A model generated the notes under the pieces. The model was not told the DNA's origin and ran no database searches. It saw only the letters and a list, made by a program, of their open reading frames with translations. Positions 1 to 9,047 of a stretch of DNA of 64,000 nt are shown piece by piece (within the stretch, counting starts at the first letter, position 1; every line of letters starts with the position of its first letter). Where the stretch lies: the NCBI RefSeq assembly GCF_001446935.1, contig NZ_LKKK01000002.1:434001-498000 (forward strand). Direction: 5' to 3'. Made by a program: the position numbers and the translations under genes. The DNA comes from Pseudomonas sp. TTU2014-080ASC (GTDB lineage Bacteria; Pseudomonadota; Gammaproteobacteria; Pseudomonadales; Pseudomonadaceae).

Positions 1-128
1 GTGGCAGCCTGGAAAATGCTCACAATCAGGCCGCCAAGCAGGCTCGGCACCACCAGAATGCAGACGATCAGCCCGGCGATATAAATGGCGTTGGCAATCA
101 GCGCAGCAGCGTATTCAGGCGTCAGCAT
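1..128 (-). CDS. fliQ: Flagellar export apparatus protein FliQ (partial, C-terminus outside window)
   Basis: The 42 residues visible begin MLTPEYAAALIANAIY and run to VSIFQAA, the characteristic FliQ pattern of a hydrophobic hairpin followed by a VSIFQAAT-type motif. FliQ is a small inner-membrane component of the type III flagellar export gate with FliP and FliR. The start ATG is at 126-128, 9 bases after the fliP stop codon, so it is translated right after fliP in one leftward operon. The rest of the protein lies beyond position 1. The alternative, a SctS homologue of a virulence injectisome, is made unlikely by the flagellar neighbours. Confidence 0.9.
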   Translation of the reverse strand, partial: MLTPEYAAALIANAIYIAGLIVCILVVPSLLGGLIVSIFQAA

Positions 129-137
129 GATCGTTCT

Positions 138-893
138 CTAGTAGGCCTGAATGCTGGTGCTTAGGGTGCCGACCAGCAGTGCCCAGCCGTCCACCAACAC
201 GAACACCATCAGCTTGAATGGCAGTGAGATCATCATTGGCGAGAGCATCATCATACCCATCGCCATCAGCACGCTGGCCACCACCAGATCGATCACCAGA
301 AACGGCACAAAGATCATGAAGCCGAGCTGGAAGGCGGTCTTCAGCTCGCTCAGGACAAAGGCTGGCAGTAGCAGAGAAAAGTCCAGGTCTTTGAGGTCAT
401 CGGGCATGGTTTCACCAGCCAGATCGACCATGGTCTGCAGCGAGTTCTTGCTGGTTTGCGCCAGCATAAACTCACTGATGATGGATTTACCGGCCGCCAG
501 CCCCTGCTCAAGGCTGATTTCATCGGCTTCAAACGGTTGGTAAGCCTCGGTGTACATCTCTTGCCACACCGGGCGCATCACCAGCAGGGTCAGGCACAGA
601 GCAATGCCGATCAGAATCTGGTTGGGTGGGCTCTGTTGCAGACCAATGGCCTGACGCAGAATCGCCAGCACGATGATGAAGCGGGTGAAGCAGGTCATCA
701 TCATCAACATGGCCGGCAGAAAGCCCAGCAGCGTCATCACCAGCAGAATCTGCAGTTTGACACTCAGGGTCTGGCCGTTAGCCGTGTCATTGAAGTTGAA
801 CAAAGTGATGTCGCCGCCAGCAGCTTGGGCCAGCACCGGGCAGCACAGCCCCGCGAGCAACAGACCAATGCGCGACAGGCGACTCATGTTCAT
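138..893 (-). CDS. fliP: Flagellar biosynthetic protein FliP
   Basis: This 251-residue protein has an N-terminal signal peptide ending around AQA (residues 22-24) and then the FliP membrane core, including LLVMTLLGFLPAMLMMMTCF (about residues 49-68), IVLAILRQAIG and the C-terminal MMMLSPMMISLPFKLMVFVL. FliP forms the gate of the flagellar type III export channel with FliQ and FliR. The length is usual for the family. The start overlaps the fliN stop by four bases. No fliO lies between fliN and fliP, although main polar systems of Pseudomonas usually have fliO there; this absence is seen in lateral-type loci. Confidence 0.95.
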   Translation of the reverse strand: MNMSRLSRIGLLLAGLCCPVLAQAAGGDITLFNFNDTANGQTLSVKLQILLVMTLLGFLPAMLMMMTCFTRFIIVLAILRQAIGLQQSPPNQILIGIALCLTLLVMRPVWQEMYTEAYQPFEADEISLEQGLAAGKSIISEFMLAQTSKNSLQTMVDLAGETMPDDLKDLDFSLLLPAFVLSELKTAFQLGFMIFVPFLVIDLVVASVLMAMGMMMLSPMMISLPFKLMVFVLVDGWALLVGTLSTSIQAY

Positions 894-1252
894 GCGCCCA
901 GTTTGCTCAGGCCGTCGCCGGCCAGTTCGACCACGCGCAGGCCGTAATTGCCGTTCATCACGACCACTTCGGCGCGGGCGAACAGTGCGCCATTGACCTT
1001 CACGTCCAGCGGCTCGCCGGCCAGCTTGTCGAGTGCAATTACGCTGCCGGCATCCACGTCCATCAGCTCCTGCAGGGAGACTTCGGTGGAGGCGACTTCC
1101 AGGGTGACGTTGACCGGAATCTTGCCGAAGAAGCTCAGGTCCTGATGCGGCTGTAGCGGGGCAGCGCTTTCGCTCTGCTCGGTTTCCATCAGGCCGAGAC
1201 TGCCTTCATTGATCAGGCTGTCGAAATCGTTATCGGAAATAGGGCTGCTCAT
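890..1252 (-). CDS. fliN: Flagellar motor switch protein FliN
   Basis: The 120-residue product has an acidic, variable N-terminus (residues 1-40) and a SpoA/FliN C-terminal domain containing IPVNVTLEVASTEVSLQEL, VIALDKLAGEPLDVKVNG and NGNYGLRVVEL, all typical of FliN. FliN forms the bottom ring of the rotor C-ring with FliM and helps dock the export ATPase through FliH. It overlaps fliM by four bases upstream and fliP by four bases downstream, indicating translational coupling in a fliM-N-P-Q operon. Confidence 0.93.
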   Translation of the reverse strand: MSSPISDNDFDSLINEGSLGLMETEQSESAAPLQPHQDLSFFGKIPVNVTLEVASTEVSLQELMDVDAGSVIALDKLAGEPLDVKVNGALFARAEVVVMNGNYGLRVVELAGDGLSKLGA

Positions 1253-2088
1253 GGGGTTTTCACGCTCTCAAGAGATGTCAGAAGCAGACTGCCGTCGTCT
1301 TCGAGGATGCTGCCGCGAAACAGCTTTTGCTGGTTGATCTGCACCTCGCAGCGCTCCAGCATGCGGACCGGCAGAATGTCACCGGGGCGCAGGTTCAAGA
1401 CTTGCGACAGAGGCATTTGCAGGCTGGCCAACACGCAGTCCAGACGCACCGGCAGGTCGCGGATGCCGTTCAGGGCACTGCTGCTTTGTGGTGTCGGGGC
1501 CGGGCGGCTGAGGCGGCTGGTCAGCTCATCAACCAGATGGGTGTCCAGATAGATTAAGACCGAGGCCTGACCGCCGCTCAGATGGCTGGAGAATTTGAAC
1601 TCGGCGATGTATTCCCACTCGGCCTGATCGTAGGCGTTGTCGTGGTTTTCCAGTTTGCCGAAGGTGTTGCCGGCCAGTACCGAGCGGGCGAACAGCTGAG
1701 TGATGTCGACACCCAGGCGGCCACGCAGGCGTTGCTCGGATGTGCTCACCGGAGGCTCTTCTGTGCCGGGCAGGCTGGTGCCACCGTAGTAACACTCCAG
1801 TGCTTCGGTCAGCAGCGAGCGGTCAATGGAAAAACCAACTTTGCCCATTGGTGAACGATAAACACACTCGGCTTCATCTTTAACTTGATCGTGAACTTCA
1901 ACTTTCAGCAGTTCAAGATTGACCCGGAAGTTACGCAGAAAGTAATCGCTGATAATGCGCGGGTATTTACCCGACAACTCGCGGATATATTGCGGGATCT
2001 TATGGTAGTGCCGGCCCAGCTTTTGCGGTTTTAACCGGGTGAGACTTTCGGCGGGCACGCCATGATGGACTTTTTTAATGCCAGTCAT
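1249..2088 (-). CDS. fliM: Flagellar motor switch protein FliM, short lateral-type
   Basis: This 279-residue protein carries the FliM middle domain (HYHKIPQYIRELSGKYPRI, then the CheC-like segment, about 30-200) and a C-terminal SpoA domain (LRPGDILPVRMLERCEVQIN near 230-250). Polar FliM proteins are about 320 residues and begin with a LSQxEIDALL-like peptide that binds phosphorylated CheY. Here the first 20 residues are MTGIKKVHHGVPAESLTRLK and no such peptide is present. This fits FliM of lateral (Flag-2) systems. Rotor assembly should be normal, but direct CheY-P capture by the N-terminus is not expected (inference). First gene of the leftward operon. Confidence 0.92.
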   Translation of the reverse strand: MTGIKKVHHGVPAESLTRLKPQKLGRHYHKIPQYIRELSGKYPRIISDYFLRNFRVNLELLKVEVHDQVKDEAECVYRSPMGKVGFSIDRSLLTEALECYYGGTSLPGTEEPPVSTSEQRLRGRLGVDITQLFARSVLAGNTFGKLENHDNAYDQAEWEYIAEFKFSSHLSGGQASVLIYLDTHLVDELTSRLSRPAPTPQSSSALNGIRDLPVRLDCVLASLQMPLSQVLNLRPGDILPVRMLERCEVQINQQKLFRGSILEDDGSLLLTSLESVKTP

Positions 2089-2540
2089 GTTATTGGCGCA
2101 TTCCTGAGTTATCTCGACGAGAGTCTTGCCGGGGTTCCGGCGAGCTTTTTGGGATGTGATGCGCGCAGCGCTGAGCGCGTTTGATAAAAACGCTCAGATT
2201 GCAGCAGATGGGTGCGGAGTCTAGGCGGGACGGGGGTGCAGATTAAATCAATAGATATCAAATACTGTTTTTGACAGGCGCTGGTGGGCGCTGACAGTAA
2301 TTGATTCCAAGTAATTCGCCGTTGCAGTGAGCTGTTGGTAGCTTTGCCGGTCGTCGCTCATAAATGTTCTGTCGGACGCTCTTTAATTCTTCCTGCTAAA
2401 CCAGTCGAGTTGAACTTACAAGGCGACCGATATCGAAGTGCCATTAAGGGCGGTGATGAAATTTTTTTGTCGGGCAGATATTAAGTACTAATCGCGGGCA
2501 AGAATTGCCGGCAGGCAGTTATCACAACGGGTGATTTACC
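2089..2540. promoter_or_regulatory. Divergent flagellar spacer between fliM and the LafK-like gene
   Basis: The 452-base spacer separates leftward fliMNPQ from the rightward regulator-fliEFGHIJ genes and must hold both promoters. It includes an inverted repeat, CTGAGCG at 2171-2177 and CGCTCAG at 2191-2197 around a 13-base AT-rich loop, which may be an operator. I scanned by eye for GG-N10-GC sigma-54 elements in both directions and found no convincing match. No ORF of note lies here. Confidence 0.45.
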
Positions 2541-3959
2541 TTGAAGCATGCTAGTCAATCGGTAAGTTACGCCAGCCGGGGAGTGTTCGAAGAACTTCCC
2601 GGCCCTCAATCTATAATTATTGTCGGCCAGGCCGATGCTCAGAGTGAGCAACTGCTGACGGGCAGCTTGGCCCGCCAGGGGCATTCGCTGCAGCGTTTTG
2701 CCAACTGCCTGGAACTTGATCCGGATGCTCTGCAGAACGCCAGTCTGGTGCTGGTGTTTGTCAGTGCCCTGGATGAGCGCACCCTGTATCCGCAAATGAG
2801 CGCATTGCTGCGCCAGGCTCGCCGTGTCGGCGTAGTGCCGGTGGTGGAATATGCCGATCAGGCTAAAGCGGCTGCACTGCTGGAATTGGGGTGTGTTGAT
2901 TACCTGCTGGCTCCGTTCAGCGAGGTCCAACTCAGCGCGCTGCTGCGTCGTCAGGAGTCAGCCAGCAACGCCGATGAAGGCTTTGTTTCCTGCTCTCAGG
3001 CAGGCCGCCGCCTGTTGGCGATGGCTCAGCGCGTGGCGATGACCCGCGCGCCGATCCTGATCACTGGTGAAACCGGTACCGGCAAAGAGCTGATGGCGCG
3101 TTACATCCACCGTTTCAGCGCTAAAGACAACGCACCTTTTATTGCCGTGAATTGCGCGGCCATTCCTGAGCAGATGCTCGAGTCCATCCTCTTCGGCCAC
3201 GAAAAAGGCGCCTTCACCGGTGCGGTCAGCGCCCAGCCGGGCAAGTTCGAACTGGCCAGCGGCGGCACCCTGTTACTGGACGAAATCGGCGAGCTGCCAC
3301 TGGGTTTGCAGGCCAAGCTGCTGCGCGTGTTGCAGGAGCAGAAGGTCGAGCGCCTGGGCGGGCACCGTGAGATTCGCCTGGATACGCGCATTATTGCGGC
3401 CACCAACCGCGACCTGCAGCAGGAAGTTGCCGAAGGGCGCTTCCGTTCAGACCTGATGTTCCGTCTGGATGTGCTGCCGCTGCATATCAGTCCGCTGCGC
3501 GAGCGCAAAGACGATGTATTGCCGCTGGCTCAGCGCTTTATCCGTCAGTACGCGGCGCAAGAGGCACATCACGATCTGCTCACTGAAGATGCCTGCCGCG
3601 CGCTGCTGGCGTATGACTGGCCGGGCAATGTGCGTGAACTGGAGAACTGCCTGCAGCGTGCCTTGGTGCTGCGCAATGGCCTGTATATCCAGGCGCAGGA
3701 TCTTGGGCTGCCACTTCCGCCGCCGTCCGCCGATGAGCCTGCCAGCGTGCCAGTCGTGCCGCCAATGCTGGTCGCCGAAGGAGGCAAAGCGGCTCTGCGC
3801 GCCAGTGGCAAGTGGGCTGAATATCAGCACGTACTCGACACCATCCGCCGCTTTGGCGGGCACAAAACCAAAGCTGCAGAAAGCCTGGGCATGACCCCAC
3901 GGGCGCTGCGCTATCGCCTTAATGCCATGCGCGAGCAGGGCGTACAGATTCCCGTTTAA
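2541..3959 (+). CDS. lafK: LafK/FleQ-like sigma-54-dependent flagellar regulator
   Basis: The 472-residue protein has a degenerate receiver-like N-terminal domain (about 20-135), a sigma-54 AAA+ domain with Walker A GETGTGKE (176-183), the GAFTGA sigma-54 contact loop (about 223-228) and the Walker B-like [10 protein letters not shown], and a Fis-type helix-turn-helix near 435-465 ([20 protein letters not shown]). The N-terminal domain lacks the Asp of a receiver: the expected strand reads [10 protein letters not shown]. This points to activation without phosphorylation, as in FleQ and LafK. The only upstream in-frame start is a TTG at 2541 with a weak ribosome site; an in-frame GTG at 2583 is an alternative. 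It lies 19 bases before fliE, in the position LafK holds in lateral flagellar loci, so it probably drives these genes with RpoN. Confidence 0.85.
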   Translation: MKHASQSVSYASRGVFEELPGPQSIIIVGQADAQSEQLLTGSLARQGHSLQRFANCLELDPDALQNASLVLVFVSALDERTLYPQMSALLRQARRVGVVPVVEYADQAKAAALLELGCVDYLLAPFSEVQLSALLRRQESASNADEGFVSCSQAGRRLLAMAQRVAMTRAPILITGETGTGKELMARYIHRFSAKDNAPFIAVNCAAIPEQMLESILFGHEKGAFTGAVSAQPGKFELASGGTLLLDEIGELPLGLQAKLLRVLQEQKVERLGGHREIRLDTRIIAATNRDLQQEVAEGRFRSDLMFRLDVLPLHISPLRERKDDVLPLAQRFIRQYAAQEAHHDLLTEDACRALLAYDWPGNVRELENCLQRALVLRNGLYIQAQDLGLPLPPPSADEPASVPVVPPMLVAEGGKAALRASGKWAEYQHVLDTIRRFGGHKTKAAESLGMTPRALRYRLNAMREQGVQIPV

Positions 3960-3978
3960 CCGCCCTGGAGAGAACAGG

Positions 3979-4314
3979 ATGGATGCAATCAGCAAGGTGC
4001 AGCAGAACATGCTGAGCCAGATGGAACAACTCAAGGGGATGAGTGCTAATGCCCCGGTGCAGCCTCCCCGGTTGTTTGCCGAAGAGCCGGGCTCTGTGGG
4101 GTTCTCTGCAGCGTTCAACTCGGTGGTGCGTTCGGTCGATGCTCAGCAGCATCAGTCCAGCAAGCTGATGGCCGATGTGGACAGCGGTAAGAGCGACAAC
4201 CTGATGGGCGCGATGATCGAAAGCCAGAAGGCCAGTGTTTCGTTCAGTGCGCTGTTGCAGGTGCGCAACAAGCTGACCACCGCCTTCGATGACATCATGA
4301 GAATGCCGCTTTAA
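3979..4314 (+). CDS. fliE: Flagellar hook-basal body protein FliE
   Basis: The ATG at 3979 follows GGAGAGA at a proper distance and gives a 111-residue protein; a longer reading starting at 3922 would overlap the upstream gene and is not needed. The C-terminal half (MIESQKASVSFSALLQVRNKLTTAFDDIMRMPL) is diagnostic of FliE, which joins the MS ring to the rod. First structural gene of the fliEFGHIJ run. Confidence 0.93.
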   Translation: MDAISKVQQNMLSQMEQLKGMSANAPVQPPRLFAEEPGSVGFSAAFNSVVRSVDAQQHQSSKLMADVDSGKSDNLMGAMIESQKASVSFSALLQVRNKLTTAFDDIMRMPL

Positions 4315-4334
4315 GCGGCAGCAGGGACTGATCT

Positions 4335-6005
4335 GTGCTGCAAGTAATTAAAGACAAACTGCCGCTTCAGGGCTTTAAACCCGACCCGCGCATGACGCTG
4401 ATCGGGCTGGCCGGTGTGGCCGCTGCGATCGCCTTGGGCGTGGCCTACTACTTGTGGTCGGACAAGGGTGCATTCCGCCCGTTGTACGGCGCGGGTGAAG
4501 CTTATGCGGCAGCCGATGTGATGCAGGTACTGGACAGCAATGGCATCGGCTATCAGCTGCACCCGCAAAGCGGTCAGGTGCTGGTGCAGGAAGAACTGCT
4601 GGGCCAGGCACGTATGCTGCTGTCGAGCAACGGTGTGCAGGTTAAGGTGCCGTCGGGCTATGAGCTGTTTGATAAAGAAGAGCCGCTGGGTACCAGCCAG
4701 TTTGTTCAGGACGTGCGCCTCAAGCGCAGCCTTGAAGGTGAACTTGCCCGCACCGTGATGACGCTCAAAGGCGTTGAGTCAGCCCGAGTGCATCTGGCAC
4801 TGCATGAAAGCAGCTCTTTTGTGGTGGGCAAACGTGAGCCTTCCAAGGCTTCGGTCATGCTGCGCATGGCGGCCGGACAAAAGCTGGAGCCGGAGCAGGT
4901 CAGTGCCATCATCAACCTGATGGCTGCGAGTGTGCCGCAGCTGGACCCAAATAATGTGCAGGTGGTCGACCAGTTCGGCACCTTGCTGTCCCGCGGTTTG
5001 GGGGGCGGCAATGCTCCGCAGCAGAACTGGAAAGTGGTGGATGACTTCCAGAACAAAGCATTGAGCAATGCCGAAGCCATTCTGGCTCCGATTGTGGGTG
5101 TCGGTAACTACCGCATCAGCGTGAACGCCGATATCGATTTCAGTCAGAAAGAAGAAACCCTGCAGTTCTACGGCGACAAGCCGCGCATCCGCAGCGAAGT
5201 GGTTCGTGATGAAAGCGTGTTGGATCAGCTGGCGTTGGGCGTCCCCGGTTCGCTGACTAACCGTCCGCCGCTGCCTAATTCGCAGGCTGAAGGCCAGGGG
5301 GCAGCACAAGAGAAGGGCGCCGATGGCGCTACCTCGCTGCGCAGCGAAGCCAATCGCCAGCTCGACTATGACCAGACCGTCACCCACGTGAAGCATGCAC
5401 CGTTCAGCTTGCGTCAGCAGAGCATCGCGGTGGTGCTCAATGCATCGACAGCACCCGAAGGAGGCTGGACTGACGAGACACGTAAAGAGCTTGAAGCCAT
5501 GATCAAAAGTGCTGTCGGCTTCAGTGCCGAGCGGGGAGATGTGCTGACTCTCAGCGTATTCCCGTTTACCGCAGCCGGCTTCGACATGGGTGACAACGAG
5601 CCGCTGCCTTGGTGGGAAAACAGCAAGATTCAGGAGTGGGCCAAGTTGGGCCTGCTCGCGCTAATCTGCCTGTTGTTGCTGTTTATGGTGGTGCGCCCGG
5701 CAATCCGCGCGCTTACACAGCGTAACCAGCCGGCTGAAGCACAACTGGTCAGCGACGCTGATGAGCCGCTGTCACTGACCGGAGAGGCTGCCGCTGCGCG
5801 CCTGCTGGCCGGTGAAGGCATTCCCGGCGCAACCATTCTGGGTGAGCTGAGCCCACTGGCAGAAATCTACCTGCCGGCTCCGGGCTCAGGCCTGGAAATG
5901 CAAATCGAACACCTGCAGATGCTGGCCAAGAATGACCCCGAGCGCGTCTCGGAAGTCCTCAAGCAATGGATAGGGCGAAATGAAAGAGACAACAACCCAG
6001 CCTAA
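4335..6005 (+). CDS. fliF: Flagellar MS-ring protein FliF
   Basis: This 556-residue protein has an N-terminal membrane segment (about 17-38), the periplasmic ring-building motifs with FQNKALSNAEAILAPIVG-type sequence mid-protein, a second membrane segment (about 438-458) and a cytoplasmic tail ending KQWIGRNERDNNPA, which binds FliG. It starts with GTG at 4335 preceded by AGGGA. The last 26 bases overlap fliG in another frame, so translation is probably coupled. FliF forms the MS ring that is the base of the motor. Confidence 0.95.
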   Translation: MLQVIKDKLPLQGFKPDPRMTLIGLAGVAAAIALGVAYYLWSDKGAFRPLYGAGEAYAAADVMQVLDSNGIGYQLHPQSGQVLVQEELLGQARMLLSSNGVQVKVPSGYELFDKEEPLGTSQFVQDVRLKRSLEGELARTVMTLKGVESARVHLALHESSSFVVGKREPSKASVMLRMAAGQKLEPEQVSAIINLMAASVPQLDPNNVQVVDQFGTLLSRGLGGGNAPQQNWKVVDDFQNKALSNAEAILAPIVGVGNYRISVNADIDFSQKEETLQFYGDKPRIRSEVVRDESVLDQLALGVPGSLTNRPPLPNSQAEGQGAAQEKGADGATSLRSEANRQLDYDQTVTHVKHAPFSLRQQSIAVVLNASTAPEGGWTDETRKELEAMIKSAVGFSAERGDVLTLSVFPFTAAGFDMGDNEPLPWWENSKIQEWAKLGLLALICLLLLFMVVRPAIRALTQRNQPAEAQLVSDADEPLSLTGEAAAARLLAGEGIPGATILGELSPLAEIYLPAPGSGLEMQIEHLQMLAKNDPERVSEVLKQWIGRNERDNNPA

Positions 6006-7035
6006 CGGCTCTGTTGCCAAGGAAATGCGTCTGCGTGCGAAGAACCGCAACATGACGCCCACCGAGCAGGCCGCGATCCTGATGCTGAGCATGGGCGACG
6101 AGATCTCCGCCGGTGTGCTCAAGCATTTCAGCCGCGAAGAGATCGTCAGCATCAGCCAGGCCATGGCGCGTCTGTCCAACGTCAAGCAGCCGATGGTTTC
6201 GGAAGTCATCGGTCGCTTCTTTGAGGACTACAAAGAGCAGAGCAGCATCAAAGGTGCATCGCGCAGCTACCTCTCAGGCATGCTCAGTAAGGCGTTGGGC
6301 AGCGAGATTACCCGCACCTTGCTGGACAGCATCTACGGTGAAGAAATCCGCACCAAGATGGCCAAGATGGAGTGGCTCGATCCTAAGCAGTTTGCTGCGC
6401 TGATCGCCAAAGAACACGCGCAGATGCAGGCTGTTTTCCTTGCTTTTCTGCCGCCGGGCATGGCCAGCGAAGTGCTTGAATGCATGCCGCGTGAGCGTCA
6501 GGACGAGCTGCTGTACCGTATCGCCAACCTCAGTGAAGTGAACAGCGATGTGATTGCCGAGCTTGAGCAGTTAATTGAGCGCAGCCTCAATGTGCTCAGC
6601 ACCCAGGGGTCGCAAGTGCGCGGGGTCAAGCAGGCGGCGGACATCATGAACCGCTTCAAGGGCGACCGGAACCAGATGTTCGAGCTGCTGCGTGCCCACG
6701 ACGAGACGTTGGTGGACCGCATCGAAGACGAGATGTACGACTTCTTCATCCTCTCCCGGCAGAACCAGGACGTGCTTCAGGCGCTGCTGGAAGCTGTGCC
6801 GATGGAAGAGTGGGTGGTGGCGCTCAAAGGGGCTGAGCCTGAGCTGGTGCGGGCGATTACCGGCGCCATGCCGAAGCGTCAGGCACAGCAGATGGAAAGC
6901 ATTAACCGCCGTCAGGGCCCGGTACCGCTGAGCCGCGTAGAGCAGGTGCGCAAAGACATCATGGCGGTGGTGCGTGAGATGTCTGCTAACGGCGAGCTAC
7001 AGGTCCAGCTGTTCCGCGAACAGACGGTGGAATGA
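5980..7035 (+). CDS. fliG: Flagellar motor switch protein FliG
   Basis: The 351-residue product shows the FliG order: N-terminal FliF-binding domain (TPTEQAAILMLSMGDEIS, about 26-43), middle domain with EHAQMQAVFLAFLPP (EHPQ-like motif, about 146), and the C-terminal torque domain (LVRAITGAMPKRQAQQME, about 292). FliG transmits stator force to the rotor and binds FliM. It overlaps fliF by 26 bases and ends one base before fliH. Confidence 0.95.
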   Translation: MKETTTQPNGSVAKEMRLRAKNRNMTPTEQAAILMLSMGDEISAGVLKHFSREEIVSISQAMARLSNVKQPMVSEVIGRFFEDYKEQSSIKGASRSYLSGMLSKALGSEITRTLLDSIYGEEIRTKMAKMEWLDPKQFAALIAKEHAQMQAVFLAFLPPGMASEVLECMPRERQDELLYRIANLSEVNSDVIAELEQLIERSLNVLSTQGSQVRGVKQAADIMNRFKGDRNQMFELLRAHDETLVDRIEDEMYDFFILSRQNQDVLQALLEAVPMEEWVVALKGAEPELVRAITGAMPKRQAQQMESINRRQGPVPLSRVEQVRKDIMAVVREMSANGELQVQLFREQTVE

Positions 7036-7036
7036 T

Positions 7037-7729
7037 ATGGCCGTCAAAGTGATTCGCGGGGATACCCGCCAGTGGCGTCCGTACCGCTTTCCGCCGCGCA
7101 GCAGCCAGATCAGCAGTGACTGGAGTGGCGATCCGGCTGAGTTGCAGCAGGCAATCAGCAACGGCTTTCAGGAAGGCCTCGACAAGGGCTATCAGGAAGG
7201 ATTGCAGCAAGGCGAAGAATCCGGGCGTCAGGTTGGCCTCAATCAGGGCCGCGAAGAAGGTCTGCGTATCGGTCGTGAAGAAGGCCGCCGCGAAGGTCGC
7301 CGTGAGTTTGAGCAGGCCGCACAGCCGCTCGACGGTATTGCTCAGCAGATGCAGCAATACCTGGCCGAGATGGAGCACAAACGTCGCGAAGAGCTGCTCG
7401 AGCTGGTGAAAAAGGTTTCGCAGCAGGTCATCCGCTGTGAGCTGACCCTGCATCCGACACAGCTGTTGAGCTTGGTGGAAGAAGCGCTGGCCAGCATGCC
7501 CGGTGAGGGTGATGACGTGCAGGTGTTGCTCAACCCAGAAGAGTATTCGCGGATTAAATCCATCGCCCCGGAGCGTGCCGAGAACTGGAAGTTGGTGGCT
7601 GATGAGCGTCTGGCGCTGGGTGAGTGCCGTGTTATCACCACCCAGGCTGAAGCAGATGTGGGCTGCCAGCAGCGTCTGGATGCTTGCATCGACACCCTGG
7701 CAGAACACCTGAGCCTGAGCGAAGCCTGA
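7037..7729 (+). CDS. fliH: Flagellar assembly protein FliH
   Basis: The start ATG at 7037 is two bases after the fliG stop and has GGTGG upstream; a longer reading from 6974 overlaps fliG and is rejected. The 230-residue protein has a long run of Gly residues at four-residue spacing (GFQEGLDKGYQEGLQQGEES, continuing to about residue 92), the hallmark GxxxG-rich helix of FliH, followed by the C-terminal ATPase-regulating domain. FliH forms the peripheral stalk that links FliI to the C-ring. Confidence 0.93.
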   Translation: MAVKVIRGDTRQWRPYRFPPRSSQISSDWSGDPAELQQAISNGFQEGLDKGYQEGLQQGEESGRQVGLNQGREEGLRIGREEGRREGRREFEQAAQPLDGIAQQMQQYLAEMEHKRREELLELVKKVSQQVIRCELTLHPTQLLSLVEEALASMPGEGDDVQVLLNPEEYSRIKSIAPERAENWKLVADERLALGECRVITTQAEADVGCQQRLDACIDTLAEHLSLSEA

Positions 7730-7730
7730 C

Positions 7731-9047
7731 ATGCTCGACTACAAACTCGACGAAGCGCTGCGCTCACTGGACAGCGTGCAGCTGGCCAAAGTGGCCGGGC
7801 GACTGGTGCGGGTTTCCGGGCTGCTGCTGGAAAGCCTCGGCTGCCAGCGCAGCACCGGCCAGCGTTGTCAGGTCGAACAGGCCGACGGTTCGCTGCTGGA
7901 TGCACAGGTGGTGGGCTTCAACCGCGATATCACCTACCTGATGCCCTTCAAAAAGCCGGTGGGGCTTGCTGCGGGTTCACGGGTGTTCCCGGTTAAAGAC
8001 GAAGCCCTGCTGCAGATCGACGAATCCTGGCTGGGCCGTGTGGTCAACGGCTTGGGCGAACCGCTGGATGAGCGCGGCAAACTCAGTGGGCGTGATCAGC
8101 TGCCGGCGACCTTGCCCAGCGTCAATCCGCTCAAACGCCGTCCGGTGGACGCGCCGCTGGACGTCGGCGTGCGCGCCATCAACTCCATGCTCACCCTCGG
8201 TAAAGGCCAGCGCGTCGGCCTGTTTGCCGGTAGCGGCGTGGGCAAGAGTGTGCTGTTGGGAATGATCACCCGGCAAACCAAGGCGGATGTGGTGGTGGTC
8301 GGTCTGATCGGCGAGCGTGGCCGCGAAGTGCAGGAATTCATCCTGCATTCTCTGGGAGAAGAAGGTCTGCGCAAAGCTGTGGTGGTGGTAGCCCCGGCCA
8401 ATGAGTCGCCGCTGATGCGCCTCAAGGCCACTGAGCTGTGTCACAGCATCGCTGCGTACTTCCGCGATCAGGGCAAAGACGTACTGCTGCTGGTGGACTC
8501 CCTGACCCGCTACGCCATGGCCCAGCGGGAAATTGCCCTGGCGCTGGGAGAGCCGCCCGCCACCAAAGGTTATCCACCGTCGGTGTTCGGCATGCTGCCG
8601 GAACTGGTCGAGAGTGCCGGTAACGGCGAAAGTGGCAGCGGCAGTCTGAGTGCCATCTACACCGTGCTGGCCGAAGGGGACGATCAGCAGGACCCGATTG
8701 TGGACTGCGCCCGAGCCATTCTCGACGGCCATATCGTCCTGACCCGGCGTCTGGCGGAGGCAGGACATTATCCGGCGATTGATGTGTCAGCCTCGGTCAG
8801 CCGCTGCATGAGTCAGGTCACCGATGCGGCCCATCAGAGCGCCGCGCGCCAGTTCAAAGAGTTCTACAGCACCTATCAGAAGATCAAAGAGCTGATCCCG
8901 TTGGGCGGCTACACCCCGGGGATGGATGCCAAAACCGACCGTTCGGTGCAGCTCGCGCCGTTGCTGGATGGCTTTCTGCGGCAAGAAGTCGGTGCCAGCG
9001 CTGAGTTGGAAGAAAGTATTTCCAGCTTGCAGGCGTTGATCCGATGA
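7731..9047 (+). CDS. fliI: Flagellum-specific export ATPase FliI
   Basis: This 438-residue protein belongs to the F1-beta-like type III export ATPases. It has Walker A GLFAGSGVGKSVLL (from about residue 163), GLIGERGREVQEFI, the Walker B strand DVLLLVDSLTRYAMAQREIA and SATYTVL-like SAIYTVLAEGDD. FliI unfolds and delivers export substrates at the base of the flagellum. The start is one base after the fliH stop, and the stop overlaps the fliJ ATG as ATGA. Confidence 0.96.
   Translation: MLDYKLDEALRSLDSVQLAKVAGRLVRVSGLLLESLGCQRSTGQRCQVEQADGSLLDAQVVGFNRDITYLMPFKKPVGLAAGSRVFPVKDEALLQIDESWLGRVVNGLGEPLDERGKLSGRDQLPATLPSVNPLKRRPVDAPLDVGVRAINSMLTLGKGQRVGLFAGSGVGKSVLLGMITRQTKADVVVVGLIGERGREVQEFILHSLGEEGLRKAVVVVAPANESPLMRLKATELCHSIAAYFRDQGKDVLLLVDSLTRYAMAQREIALALGEPPATKGYPPSVFGMLPELVESAGNGESGSGSLSAIYTVLAEGDDQQDPIVDCARAILDGHIVLTRRLAEAGHYPAIDVSASVSRCMSQVTDAAHQSAARQFKEFYSTYQKIKELIPLGGYTPGMDAKTDRSVQLAPLLDGFLRQEVGASAELEESISSLQALIR

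Noticed and set aside
2089-2540. Search for sigma-54 promoters in the divergent flagellar spacer
   Set aside because: No GG-N10-GC element with adequate flanking consensus on either strand by eye; a weight-matrix scan would be needed to settle it.
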